Assembly (NCBI RefSeq): GCF_013337285.1
Contig: NZ_SUPW01000008.1
Coordinates: 1-64,000, forward strand
Origin: Agrobacterium tumefaciens
Lineage (GTDB): Bacteria > Pseudomonadota > Alphaproteobacteria > Rhizobiales > Rhizobiaceae
Direction of reading: 5' to 3'
Length of the DNA: 64,000 nucleotides
Shown in pieces: positions 43,718 to 52,480 of the stretch. Made by a program: the position numbers and the translations under genes. Each line of letters opens with the position of its first letter. The stretch's first letter is position 1. The notes under the pieces are model-generated. The model had not been told where the DNA came from, made no database searches, and saw nothing but the letters and a program-made list of their open reading frames with translations.

Positions 43718-46700
43718 CTAGGCAGCGACGGAATCGGGCTGATCTTCGCCCTCCGGCTTTTGCGGCTCGGTGTGCTTCCCGGCTGATTTCTTGCGGGAAA
43801 ACAGACCGGTGAGGAAATTGCCGAACCGGTCCATCTCCACGAAGATAACAGGGGTGATGAACAGTGTCAGCAATTGCGAGACGATAAGACCGCCGACCAC
43901 CGCGACGCCGAGCGGCTGGCGCAGTTCCGAACTCGCGCCTGAGCCAAGCGCAATGGGCAGCGCGCCCAAGAGCGCGCAGAAGGTCGTCATCATGATCGGC
44001 CGGAACCGGCGAACGCAGGCTTCGTGGATGGCGGTGACGGCCGGTTCGGCCTTTTCGCGCATCAACTCCACCGCCACGTCGATCATCATGATCGCGTTTT
44101 TCTTGACGATGCCGATCAGCATCAACAGGCCGATAAGCGCGATGAGCGAAAAATCCATGCCCATCACCTTCAACGCCACCAGCGCGCCGAAGGCGGCCGC
44201 TGGCAGGCCGGAAAGAATGGTCAGCGGGTGGATGAAGCTTTCATAGAGAACGCCGAGAACCACATAGATGGTCAGCACCGCCGCCAGAATGAGGATGCCG
44301 GTATTGCCCTGACTCTGTTGGAAGATTGCCGCCGTGCCGCCATAGCTGGTGAAAACGTCCTGCGGCAGGCCGATTGTGCTCTTGAGCTGATCGATCTGGC
44401 TGGTGGCATCGGAAAGCGCCACCCCATCCGGCAGGTTGAAGGAAATCGTCGTGGAGACGAGCTGGCCCGTCTGGTTGATGGTGACCGGCGCCTGGGTCCG
44501 GGTGAGGCTGGCGAAATTGGACAGCGGAACCAGAACGCCAGACTTGGCCGAGAGAATGTTGATATCGCTCAGAAAATCATCATTCCACTGTTTGGAGCTG
44601 TCGAATTCCACGATCACGTCATAGCTGTCGCCGGTGGACTGGATTTGCGCGGCCGTATAACCGCCGAAGGACATTTCCAGCGTCTTGCGCAATTGGTCAT
44701 TGGTGATGCCGAAGGCGGCCGCCTTTTCCGGATCGACGGAGATCGTTGCGGCGATGGCGCCGTTCTGGGCATCGGAGGTGACGGCGGTGAATGTATGGTC
44801 GCGGCGCATCGCCTCCATCAGCTTGTTCGACCATTCATTCGTGGTGTCGGCATTCAGGCCCTGAACGACGAGCTGGTACTGGCTGGCGGAGCTGCGTCCG
44901 CCAAAACGCAGGCTCTGCTGCGGATTGATATAGGTGCGGATGCCGGCCACTTTTGATGTGGCCTGCCCCAGTTCCGCCAGTACCTGGCTGAGCGGCGCGC
45001 GTTCTTCCTTGGACTTCAGTTCAACGAACATCGAGCCGTTGTTCAGCGGATTGCGGGAATTGCCGCCGACAATGGAGGTGACATGCACAACGGCCGGGTT
45101 CTTGCGGATCTGGTCGGCAACCTGGGCCTGAAGGTCGCGCATCGCAGTATAGGAAATATCCTCGCGCGCCTGTGTCGATACTGAAAGACGGCCAATATCC
45201 TCCTGCGGGAAGAAGCTGGATGGCAGGGTCTCGAACAGATAGAGCGAGGCGGCAATCGAGGCCAGAAACGAAGCCAGAACCACACGGCGGTGGGAAAGGC
45301 ACCAGCCGACGGCACGGCCATAACCACGCAACGTGCGCTCGAAGCCGGCATCGAACCACCGGACGATGGCTGGCGGTCTGGACGAATTGCCGGAAAGACG
45401 CGAGGCGAGCATCGGCGTCACCGTCAGCGACACCAGCGCCGAGGCCATGATCGCGAGCGTGACGACCATGCCGAATTCGTTGAAGAGCCTGCCGATCACC
45501 CCACCCATCAACAGGATGGGAATAAACACGGCAACCAGCGAGATGGACATGGACAGGATGGTATTGCTGACTTCCGCCGCCCCCTGAAGGGCAGCTTCCC
45601 GCATGGTCAGGCCTTTTTCATGCAGGCGTAATATGTTTTCCAGCATGACGATGGCATCGTCCACCACCAGCCCCACGGACAATGTCAGCCCCAGCAGTGA
45701 GATATTGTCGATGCTGTAACCCAGCACATACATGGCGCCGAAGGCTGTGATCAGCGACAGAGGTACGGCAAGGCCTGGAATGATGGTCGCCGTCAGGTGG
45801 CCGGTGAAAAGATAGATGACCGCGACCACCAGACCGATGGTGAGGAAAAGCGTGAACTGCACATCGGAGATCGCGTCCGTGATGGCCGTCGAGGCATCAT
45901 TCATGACGTTGATATTCACCGAGGGCGGCAATTGCTGGCGAAGTGCCGGCAGCTTGGCCTTGATGGCATCGACCACATCGACGGTATTGGCGTCCGGCTG
46001 TCGCTGTACGGCAAGGATGATCGCCTGTTCGCCGTCAAACCAACTGCCGGCATTGGTGTTGTCGATGCTGTCGGTGACGTTGGCGATATCGCCGAGATGA
46101 ATGGCTGCGCCGTTATTCGTCGCCACGACCAGAGTACGGAAGGCCGCCGCATCCGTGCGCTGGGTATCGGCCTCGATCGTCAGGCGCTGGTTGTCGTTCT
46201 GCAATGCGCCAACGGGCACCTGATTATTCGCCTGCGCTATCGCATTGGTAACGGTATCGACGCCGAGCCCGCGCGCCTGAAGCTGCGCCGGATCGAGGCC
46301 GATGCGCACGGCATAGGTCTGCGCCCCATAGACACTGACCTGGGCGACGCCGGAAATGGTGGAAAGCAGCGGCGAGATGATATCTTCCGCGATCTCATCC
46401 ACCTTGCTGGTCGGCAGTTCCTTGCTGTTGATGGCCAGCAACAGCACCGGTGCATCGGCCGGGTTGGTCTTGCGGTAGCTCGGCGTCGTCGTCATGTTGC
46501 TTGGCAATTGCCGCTGCGCGCGCGAAATCGCGGCCTGAACATCGGCAGCCGCCGCATCGATATCGCGGTTGAGGTCGAATTGTAGCACGATCGAGCTGTT
46601 GCCCAACGTATTGGTGGCGCTGATCTCGCTGACGCCCGGAATGGTCTCGAACTGTTTGACCAGCGGGGTGGTGACCGATGTAGCCATGGTCTGCGGCGAA

Positions 46701-46858
46701 GCGCCTGATAGCGACGACGAGACGCTGATCGTCGGAAAATCGACCTTGGGCAGGGCGGCGACGGGCAGCAGGCGGAAACCGGCAAGCCCGGCCAGCACGA
46801 GGCCTATGGCGAGAAGAGTGGTTGCGACGGGCCGGTTGATGCAGAAATTCGAGATCAT
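43718..46858 (-). CDS. RND multidrug efflux permease
   Basis: This 1046-residue inner-membrane proton-driven exporter is of the AcrB/MdtBC superfamily. It begins MISNFCINRPVATTLLAIG, the usual first helix, followed by a large periplasmic domain with the F-P-T-I-S-V-S segment, the central G-L-V-V-D-D-A-I-V-M-L-E-N helix-4 motif with its proton-relay Asp pair, and the second helical block G-L-L-M-L-I-G-I-V-K-K-N-A-I. Length fits a full RND pump. It overlaps the adaptor stop (ATGA). No outer-membrane TolC-type gene or regulator gene is adjacent. The substrate class cannot be told from sequence. Confidence 0.94.
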   Translation of the reverse strand: MISNFCINRPVATTLLAIGLVLAGLAGFRLLPVAALPKVDFPTISVSSSLSGASPQTMATSVTTPLVKQFETIPGVSEISATNTLGNSSIVLQFDLNRDIDAAAADVQAAISRAQRQLPSNMTTTPSYRKTNPADAPVLLLAINSKELPTSKVDEIAEDIISPLLSTISGVAQVSVYGAQTYAVRIGLDPAQLQARGLGVDTVTNAIAQANNQVPVGALQNDNQRLTIEADTQRTDAAAFRTLVVATNNGAAIHLGDIANVTDSIDNTNAGSWFDGEQAIILAVQRQPDANTVDVVDAIKAKLPALRQQLPPSVNINVMNDASTAITDAISDVQFTLFLTIGLVVAVIYLFTGHLTATIIPGLAVPLSLITAFGAMYVLGYSIDNISLLGLTLSVGLVVDDAIVMLENILRLHEKGLTMREAALQGAAEVSNTILSMSISLVAVFIPILLMGGVIGRLFNEFGMVVTLAIMASALVSLTVTPMLASRLSGNSSRPPAIVRWFDAGFERTLRGYGRAVGWCLSHRRVVLASFLASIAASLYLFETLPSSFFPQEDIGRLSVSTQAREDISYTAMRDLQAQVADQIRKNPAVVHVTSIVGGNSRNPLNNGSMFVELKSKEERAPLSQVLAELGQATSKVAGIRTYINPQQSLRFGGRSSASQYQLVVQGLNADTTNEWSNKLMEAMRRDHTFTAVTSDAQNGAIAATISVDPEKAAAFGITNDQLRKTLEMSFGGYTAAQIQSTGDSYDVIVEFDSSKQWNDDFLSDINILSAKSGVLVPLSNFASLTRTQAPVTINQTGQLVSTTISFNLPDGVALSDATSQIDQLKSTIGLPQDVFTSYGGTAAIFQQSQGNTGILILAAVLTIYVVLGVLYESFIHPLTILSGLPAAAFGALVALKVMGMDFSLIALIGLLMLIGIVKKNAIMMIDVAVELMREKAEPAVTAIHEACVRRFRPIMMTTFCALLGALPIALGSGASSELRQPLGVAVVGGLIVSQLLTLFITPVIFVEMDRFGNFLTGLFSRKKSAGKHTEPQKPEGEDQPDSVAA

Positions 46859-48141
46859 GGGGTGCCAGCCTTTTCCTGCGGAACATTGGCGGCAAGATTG
46901 CCGTCTGCGCCACCCTTGTCGGAAAACTGCTCGACAACCTGCTGGCCATCGGCGAGTTCCGACTGGCCTTCGATGATCACATGTTCTCCACCGGACAGGC
47001 CGCTGGCGATGGCGGTGAGATCGCCGTTCGAACGGGCGACTTCGACCGTCGTCATATGAACACGGTGGTTCTCATCGACGGTATAGACGAAACTTCCCTT
47101 CGGTCCCGGTCGAACCGCGACCGTCGGCACGACGATCATCTCCTCATCCGAGACGAAGTGGGCTGTGACGTTGACGGACTGGCCGGGCCATAAAAGGCCG
47201 CGGTCGTTCTTGAATTCCGCTTTCACCAGCACGGTACCGGAGGTCTGGTCCACCGTATTGTCGTAAAAGCGCAGCACGCCCTGCATGGCTTCGCCGCCGG
47301 TTGCCGCCGGGTCCACATCCACAGTTGCGCCCTTCTCGAGGCCTTCGCGCAATTGCGGCAGGTAACGTTGGGACAGGCGGAAACTGACGTCGATAGGATC
47401 ATATTTCGTGATCGTCACGATATTGACGCCGGCGCTGAGATAAGCGCCGGGGCTGACGCTGATATCGCCCAGCCGACCGTCAAAGGGCGCACGGATCTCC
47501 ATATTCTCGAGCGCCACCTGGTCGGCGGCCAGTGCAGCGCGGTCAGCGCCGATCTTGGCGCTGGCCGAATCCCGCGCCGCCTTGGCCAGATCCAGCACCT
47601 GCTGGGCTTCGGCATTCTGCTTGACCAGATTGGCGGCGCGCTGGAAAGCGGCCTCGGCCTGATCCAGCGTCGCCTGATCGGCGGCAATATTGGCCTTGTC
47701 CTTGTCGACGGCGGCGCGGGCAATGCGGTCATCCATTTTCAGGATCAGATCGCCGGCCTTGATATGCTGGCCGTCCTTTGCCGCGATTTCGGTGACGAGA
47801 CCGGCCTGAAGCGGGGCGATATTGGTAATATCGGCCGCAACCGCCCAACCTGTCGCCATGGCATCCATTGGCAGCGTCGCCTTGTCGACGGCGATGGTGC
47901 TGACGGTGGGCGGTCCGCCATTGCGCCGCCCGCCGCCCTGTCTTTGGCCCTGTTGTGGGGCGGGCTGGCCGTTTTGTGCGTGCTGTGCCCTGGTGTCAGT
48001 CGTGGCAGGTTCCGCCTGTTGCGAGACGCTGGCGAATTGCTTGAGATAGGGAATTTGATCGAGCGGCAGGCGATCCCTAAAATACCACGCGCCGATGGCT
48101 GCGATGGCAAGAACGCTGAGAGCGGTCCAGAAACGTTTCAT
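46855..48141 (-). CDS. RND efflux periplasmic adaptor (MFP)
   Basis: The 428-residue membrane fusion protein from ATG 48141 starts MKRFWTALSVLAIAAIGAWYF, a signal anchor. The longer frame upstream is unsupported. A Gln/Gly-rich linker (about 55-80) leads to the lipoyl-like half motif, then an alpha-hairpin region rich in Ala/Asp/Gln (about 145-220), a second lipoyl part with I-R-A-P-F-D-G-R-L-G, and beta-barrel domains. It links the permease to an outer-membrane channel. It is first in the operon, and two palindromes lie just upstream. Confidence 0.92.
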   Translation of the reverse strand: MKRFWTALSVLAIAAIGAWYFRDRLPLDQIPYLKQFASVSQQAEPATTDTRAQHAQNGQPAPQQGQRQGGGRRNGGPPTVSTIAVDKATLPMDAMATGWAVAADITNIAPLQAGLVTEIAAKDGQHIKAGDLILKMDDRIARAAVDKDKANIAADQATLDQAEAAFQRAANLVKQNAEAQQVLDLAKAARDSASAKIGADRAALAADQVALENMEIRAPFDGRLGDISVSPGAYLSAGVNIVTITKYDPIDVSFRLSQRYLPQLREGLEKGATVDVDPAATGGEAMQGVLRFYDNTVDQTSGTVLVKAEFKNDRGLLWPGQSVNVTAHFVSDEEMIVVPTVAVRPGPKGSFVYTVDENHRVHMTTVEVARSNGDLTAIASGLSGGEHVIIEGQSELADGQQVVEQFSDKGGADGNLAANVPQEKAGTP

Positions 48142-48169
48142 CTGACGGTTCCGCATAATGAGAGCGAAT

Positions 48170-48214
48170 ACATGTTTCCCGAACATGTGCGGCAAGCCTT
48201 GGGAGCAGCTTGCC
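48170..48214. promoter_or_regulatory. Two inverted repeats upstream of the efflux operon
   Basis: ACATGTTTCCCGAACATGT at 48170-48188 is a perfect hyphenated palindrome with 7-bp arms. GGCAAGC-N10-GCTTGCC at 48191-48214 follows directly. They lie 29-73 bases before the adaptor start, a usual place for a repressor of an efflux pump. The cognate regulator is not in the window. Confidence 0.5.
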
Positions 48215-48492
48215 CCCAGAAGATACCCATTGCGCTGCGAAATCACCTTAAACTTTTGTAATGGCGGCGACAATGTCTGCGGCAGTGTTGCCTTGCGGAT
48301 CAGGGGATGCAGCGGCTTTCGGCCTATGCCGATCACTGAGCTTACCGCACGACAGCCGCCGGCCGCGCTTCGGGCTGCGCCGCAAAGATCGGCTTCTGTT
48401 TCCGCCGGGCGCTACGAGTTGATGGAAAAGCGGGCTGTCGCCGATAGTCATCTTGACCGGCAGGCCATGCCCCCTGTTGGTTTCAGCCAAAG
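48215..48492. other. Remaining gap between efflux adaptor and export lipoprotein
   Basis: About 280 bases hold no convincing gene. The short open frames lack ribosome sites and recognisable protein features. The region should contain the efflux operon promoter. Confidence 0.4.
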
Positions 48493-48522
48493 AAAAAGCC
48501 GCCTCGTTTCCGGGGCGGCTTT
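48493..48522 (-). terminator. Terminator of the polysaccharide export gene
   Basis: On the minus strand a 9-bp stem AAAGCCGCC / GGCGGCTTT with a 10-base loop runs into TTTTTCTTT, starting 25 bases after the stop. Confidence 0.85.
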
Positions 48523-48547
48523 GGCGTTAGCGCGGCGATGCCATGGG

Positions 48548-49744
48548 TCAGAAGGCCCGGATGGCGTTGCGCGTCGCAAGTACATCCTCGGCCACATTGC
48601 CCGTCGTCGCGGGAACGGAGCCGACGAGATCGAGGAACTTGTAAAGTTCGGTTGCCTGCGAATTCGTGACGTAGATGATGTCGCGATCCTGCATCGGGAA
48701 CTTCGTGCTGGCGAAGAAGGTGGACGGATCGCGCAGATTGGCGCGGAAGATGACCGGAACGTCCTGCCCTGGGAATTTGGACGTATTGATGCCGAGTTTG
48801 ACCAGAAGCTCGCGCTTGACGGTACGATAGACATAGACCTGGGCCGGGTCGGCACGCGAATCGAGCAATCCGCCCGCCTTGCCAAGCGCATCCGAAAGCT
48901 TGAGATCGGCGTCCTCGAACTCGAAACGACCGTTGAGGCCGGAAGCGCCGAAGGCCAGATAGGTACGGCGCTCCCGCTCCACCATGATCGTGTCGCCCGG
49001 AACCACATAGATGTTCTCGGTCGGCGTGCTGACGAGGTGATTATAATTGACGCGCGCAGTCTTGCCGCGGCGGATCAGCGTCACATAGGATTCGATATTC
49101 GGGGCGCTGAGGCCCTTGGCATAGGAGATCACGTCAAGAACGCGATCGCCAGCTTCCGACAACTGGACCTTCGTCGGCTCCTTGACGTCGCCAAGCACGG
49201 AGGCCTGCGCCGAACGGCTGGAAATCTTGGTGATGAGAACCTGCGGTTCGATAGCGCGGTTGGCAAGCCGCTCCTCGATTTCGCTCTGCACATCCTCGAC
49301 ATTGCGGCCGGTCGCGCGGATCTTGCCGGCATAGGGCACGCTGATATTGCCTTCCCGATCCACCGTCTGGTTTGGCAGGCTGATAAAGTTACCTGGGCGG
49401 CTGCCCGCATCGCTCGGAATAAACAGACCACCCGCCTGGCTTTCGAAGATCGCCACCTGCACCACGTCGCCGACACCCATCGGCAGCGCAGGCACACCGC
49501 CCTTGCCACCGCCGAAGCTGCCGAGCAGGGTGGTCGTCGTGGTGTCGCCGACATAATTCAGAACGGAACTGTTTATATCGATCAGCGCGTAGTCAACGCC
49601 CGCGGTTTTTTGTTTGTCCCTGGAACCGAATTTGACCGAAGCGTTGGATTCGATTGACGCCGCATCAGGCCCGGATGCCGCTGTGACCGTACAGCCCGCG
49701 AGTGCTGCGGAGGCAAGCAGAATCGAAACAATCAATAAACGCAT
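48548..49744 (-). CDS. Outer-membrane polysaccharide export lipoprotein (OPX/Wza-like)
   Basis: This 398-residue lipoprotein begins MRLLIVSILLASAALAGC, with lipobox L-A-G-C and the lipidated Cys at about 18. The start is ATG 49744 with GAGGACC upstream. A polysaccharide export domain (M-G-V-G-D-V-V-Q-V-A-I-F-E and N-I-S-V-P-Y-A-G-K-I) spans about 85-185 and is followed by SLBB-like units (V-L-G-D-V-K-E-P-T-K-V; L-S-A-P-N-I-E-S-Y). The family forms the outer-membrane channel for capsules and exopolysaccharides. No PCP/Wzc co-polymerase is nearby. The substrate is unknown; a GT4 transferase and an acyltransferase lie on the same strand. Confidence 0.9.
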   Translation of the reverse strand: MRLLIVSILLASAALAGCTVTAASGPDAASIESNASVKFGSRDKQKTAGVDYALIDINSSVLNYVGDTTTTTLLGSFGGGKGGVPALPMGVGDVVQVAIFESQAGGLFIPSDAGSRPGNFISLPNQTVDREGNISVPYAGKIRATGRNVEDVQSEIEERLANRAIEPQVLITKISSRSAQASVLGDVKEPTKVQLSEAGDRVLDVISYAKGLSAPNIESYVTLIRRGKTARVNYNHLVSTPTENIYVVPGDTIMVERERRTYLAFGASGLNGRFEFEDADLKLSDALGKAGGLLDSRADPAQVYVYRTVKRELLVKLGINTSKFPGQDVPVIFRANLRDPSTFFASTKFPMQDRDIIYVTNSQATELYKFLDLVGSVPATTGNVAEDVLATRNAIRAF

Positions 49745-50128
49745 TTGGTCCTCAAAATGAATTTCGTCCGAAAAGTAAAACAGTCCGGACATCGTATAAT
49801 TTTTAAAAAATAGACACGTCGTAAACAGAGCCGGTAAAGAAACCTCAACCGGTATTACATTCCTTAAGCAGAATCGTATTTAGAAACTGCTTCTGCCCGC
49901 ATCAGGCATATGCCCAATTCCAAGCGATGCTTCAAGTTTATTCACCGATCATCTGTGCCAGAAAGCTGCAATCGCGCACATTCGTGGTTCAGAGGAGCGT
50001 TGATGTCTTTGCTTTTAATATTCAGTCAGAGCCATAATCTCTTCGATTGCTGCATTGCGCTAGTGCAGTTTTGTCACGCTTGCGAAGTTTCTTTATGTCT
50101 TGATGTCACGAATTGGTAATTATTTGTT
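49745..50128. other. AT-rich gap upstream of the export lipoprotein gene
   Basis: This stretch of 384 bases, richer in A/T than its neighbours, contains the lipoprotein gene promoter and the end of the acyltransferase transcript. A small open frame at 49910-50119 has no ribosome site and no recognisable features. No repeat or RNA was identified. Confidence 0.4.
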
Positions 50129-51178
50129 TTACGAATGTTTTTTCAGCTTTTTATGGATGCGTCCGAAAGACGGTGTGATGTCGTTTGATCTTCTATGGGC
50201 CGAGGCGGGCAATGCCAGCCACTCATGGATGCCAAGGCGGATGGCGGCCATTTGAACGATGGCCGGCAGCGCAACACCGATGATTGTTGTGATTGCCAGA
50301 AGGCTTGCCATATCTGTCACCTGAAACAGTTTGACTGCGACAGCCCGGCCAAAGCCGATGGCGATGATGTGCATGACATAAATGCCGACGGACAGTCTTC
50401 CAAGCGTTTCAAATAAGGACGATATCGCGTTTTCGGTCCTCGCGAGAATTTGCGACAGTGCGATCACCAGAAAGATGCCGAGAACGGCGGAGATAAAAGG
50501 GAGCCTCTCGGGAATCTCGGCTTGCCATGACAAATAGGCTGAAATGGCAAAGGCGACGAGAAGTGCGAGAAATGAGCGCGCATCGTATTGTCTCTGCTGA
50601 AAACCATATTGTTTTGCGACGATGCCGAGTGTGAAATACACAAAGCCGTAGGCGATATCCCACAGGACGGAATGGCCGAGTGAATAAAGCAGCGTGAAAA
50701 CAACGAGTGCGAACGCCAGGCGGATAAGCGCGGATACCTGTCTTAACACAAAGGATGCGAGCTGGCAGAAAAACAGCGCATAGAGAAACCAGAAGGGACT
50801 GATCGGATTCCACAGGATTTCGAGAATTCTGGTAAAATCAATGACCGTATTCGTGAGGCCGAGACGACCCATGGCGACCATGAGGCCGCCGTGCACGAGT
50901 GACCAGAACAGATAGGGATAAGCGATATTTTTTCCCAGCTTGCCGAGGAAATCCCTGGGGTCTGTTGTTTTGCCGGATGAGAAAAAAAGCCCCGAAACGA
51001 AGAAAAAAAACGGCATGTGAAAAGTATAGATCGTGTAATCGACAAATCCCAGAAGGCTGAATTGCGGTGGTGTGCCGGAAGCGCTTAATCCCCTTTCCGC
51101 GTGACCGAAGACCACGAGGATCATGCACAGGCCTTTGGCGACATCATAACTATTGTCGCGTGACTTTTTCTGTTCCAT
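50129..51178 (-). CDS. Membrane acyltransferase 3 family protein
   Basis: This 349-residue integral membrane acyltransferase resembles OafA/fucose-4-O-acetylase proteins. The N-terminal Y-D-V-A-K-G-L-C-M-I-L-V-V-F-G-H carries the conserved Arg/Lys-His region, and F-H-M-P-F-F-F-F-V-S-G is the second family motif. About ten hydrophobic segments follow and the tail is basic. Such enzymes O-acetylate extracellular or lipid-linked polysaccharides. It lies downstream of the RTX gene on the same strand, beyond that gene's strong terminator, and upstream of the export lipoprotein. Confidence 0.9.
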   Translation of the reverse strand: MEQKKSRDNSYDVAKGLCMILVVFGHAERGLSASGTPPQFSLLGFVDYTIYTFHMPFFFFVSGLFFSSGKTTDPRDFLGKLGKNIAYPYLFWSLVHGGLMVAMGRLGLTNTVIDFTRILEILWNPISPFWFLYALFFCQLASFVLRQVSALIRLAFALVVFTLLYSLGHSVLWDIAYGFVYFTLGIVAKQYGFQQRQYDARSFLALLVAFAISAYLSWQAEIPERLPFISAVLGIFLVIALSQILARTENAISSLFETLGRLSVGIYVMHIIAIGFGRAVAVKLFQVTDMASLLAITTIIGVALPAIVQMAAIRLGIHEWLALPASAHRRSNDITPSFGRIHKKLKKHS

Positions 51179-51243
51179 GCCGGTGCTCTAAAAAGTTTTT
51201 GATAAAATTTAAAAGTTCAAAAGAGAATGAAAAATTCAGGACG

Positions 51244-51281
51244 AAAAAATCGTGGTCCGGATATGCGGTCCGGACCACGAT
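51244..51281 (-). terminator. Terminator of the RTX gene
   Basis: On the minus strand a perfect 12-bp stem ATCGTGGTCCGG / CCGGACCACGAT with a nine-base loop is followed by TTTTTTCG, 46 bases past the RTX stop. Confidence 0.92.
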
Positions 51282-51326
51282 CATTTTAGGCAATGGCGCT
51301 GCTAATGCAAATTCTCTTTGAGAGAA

Positions 51327-52289
51327 TTATGCGGTGAACCAGTCGCTGCCGGTAAGGTGAACACCCGAAACGATGATCTTCTCACCCTTGTGTGCGCCGT
51401 CCACATTGTAGCTGAGGATGGTGTCGTCATCAAAGTTCGACAACGTCCAGTTCGAGATCGTCGTGCCAACCAGCTTGAGCTTGTCCATGCTGGCGTTGAA
51501 ACCAGTGATGGAGTCGGTGGCAAGGCTCTTGGCCATGTCGCCGAGATTGAACACGAAAGTATCGGCGCCGCCGCTGGCGACGATGTGATCGATACCCTTG
51601 CCGCCGGTTACCAGCGACGAAGCAAGCTTGACGCCGCTCAGGTCGATAGAGTCGTTGCCGTCGCCAGCGTTGATAGTGACTGTGGTTGCGCTACCGTCGG
51701 TGATGCCCTTGCCGCCGTTTACGACATTGGTACCGGCAGCAACGCCGCCTGCTCCCGCCGCAGACAGATCATTAAGTGCAGAGCCCGCCTTGACGATGAT
51801 GGTGTCGTTGCCGGCACCGGTATCGATGTTGAAGGCGTTTACCCAGGATTTGTCGTTCGAAAGAAGAGAGACAGTCACCGTGTCGTTACCCGAGCCGGTG
51901 GAGATATTACCACGTTTGGCGTTGAGAACTTCAACGGTGGAAGCGGTGGTGCCGCCAAGATGAACGTCAACCTGCACGAAATCCTTGAACGAAAGGTTTT
52001 CTGCGGAGTCGGACTTGGCGAGAACGTTTTTCACCGAGTTCCATGCCGACGTCACGTCGAAATTGAAGCTGTTGGTGCTGGCGTCGTATCCGACATCGAC
52101 CTTGCCGCCCGCACCGCTGCCGGGAACCGAAACAGCGCCGACATCAACGATGCCGGAATTGAGCGAGGAGCCGTTCTTGGTCTGCGTCGTCGATTCCGTG
52201 AGGAGCTTGTAAGCTTCCTGATCAACGAGATTGGTGAGCGACGAAACCGTCGAAGCGCCGCCATTACCGAAAGTGACAGTTAATGCCAT
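51327..52289 (-). CDS. Small RTX calcium-binding protein, probable type I secretion substrate
   Basis: This acidic, Gly/Asp/Asn-rich protein of 320 residues has no N-terminal signal peptide and only traces of Lys/Arg. Degenerate RTX nonapeptides are spread through it: T-G-S-G-N-D-T, T-G-A-G-N-D-T, A-G-D-G-N-D-S and G-G-K-G-I-D-H. The C-terminus (G-V-H-L-T-G-S-D-W-F-T-A) resembles the acidic-hydrophobic end of type I secretion signals. The ABC exporter and adaptor are encoded directly upstream. The start is ATG 52289 with GGGAGAG. It has its own leader region and a strong terminator, so it may be highly expressed. No enzyme domain is recognised; a structural or adhesive surface role is possible. 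Confidence 0.8.
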   Translation of the reverse strand: MALTVTFGNGGASTVSSLTNLVDQEAYKLLTESTTQTKNGSSLNSGIVDVGAVSVPGSGAGGKVDVGYDASTNSFNFDVTSAWNSVKNVLAKSDSAENLSFKDFVQVDVHLGGTTASTVEVLNAKRGNISTGSGNDTVTVSLLSNDKSWVNAFNIDTGAGNDTIIVKAGSALNDLSAAGAGGVAAGTNVVNGGKGITDGSATTVTINAGDGNDSIDLSGVKLASSLVTGGKGIDHIVASGGADTFVFNLGDMAKSLATDSITGFNASMDKLKLVGTTISNWTLSNFDDDTILSYNVDGAHKGEKIIVSGVHLTGSDWFTA

Positions 52290-52480
52290 GTTACTCTCCC
52301 ATAAATTTTTGAGACTGAAATGAATTGAAATTTAATCTAGACTTAGCAATGCGTGCAATATTTAATCCATAAAAAATAATAAAACAAGAGACTAATTTAC
52401 GCTTATTTTTAAGTATATTGAGTGTCGATCCGCATATTTTATGAATGTTTTCATTTAGATAATTTGCGGGCTAAAGACGC
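52290..52480. promoter_or_regulatory. AT-rich leader between adaptor and RTX gene
   Basis: About 190 bases of very A/T-rich DNA separate the adaptor stop from the RTX start. The length and composition suggest a separate RTX promoter. No hexamers were assigned with confidence. Confidence 0.4.

Noticed and set aside
48158-49657. 499-codon plus-strand frame opposite the export lipoprotein gene
   Set aside because: The opposite strand has a clear lipobox, export domain and terminator. The plus frame has none.
49910-50119. 69-codon plus-strand frame in the AT-rich gap
   Set aside because: No ribosome site, and Cys/His/Phe-rich composition unlike neighbouring genes. Probably chance.
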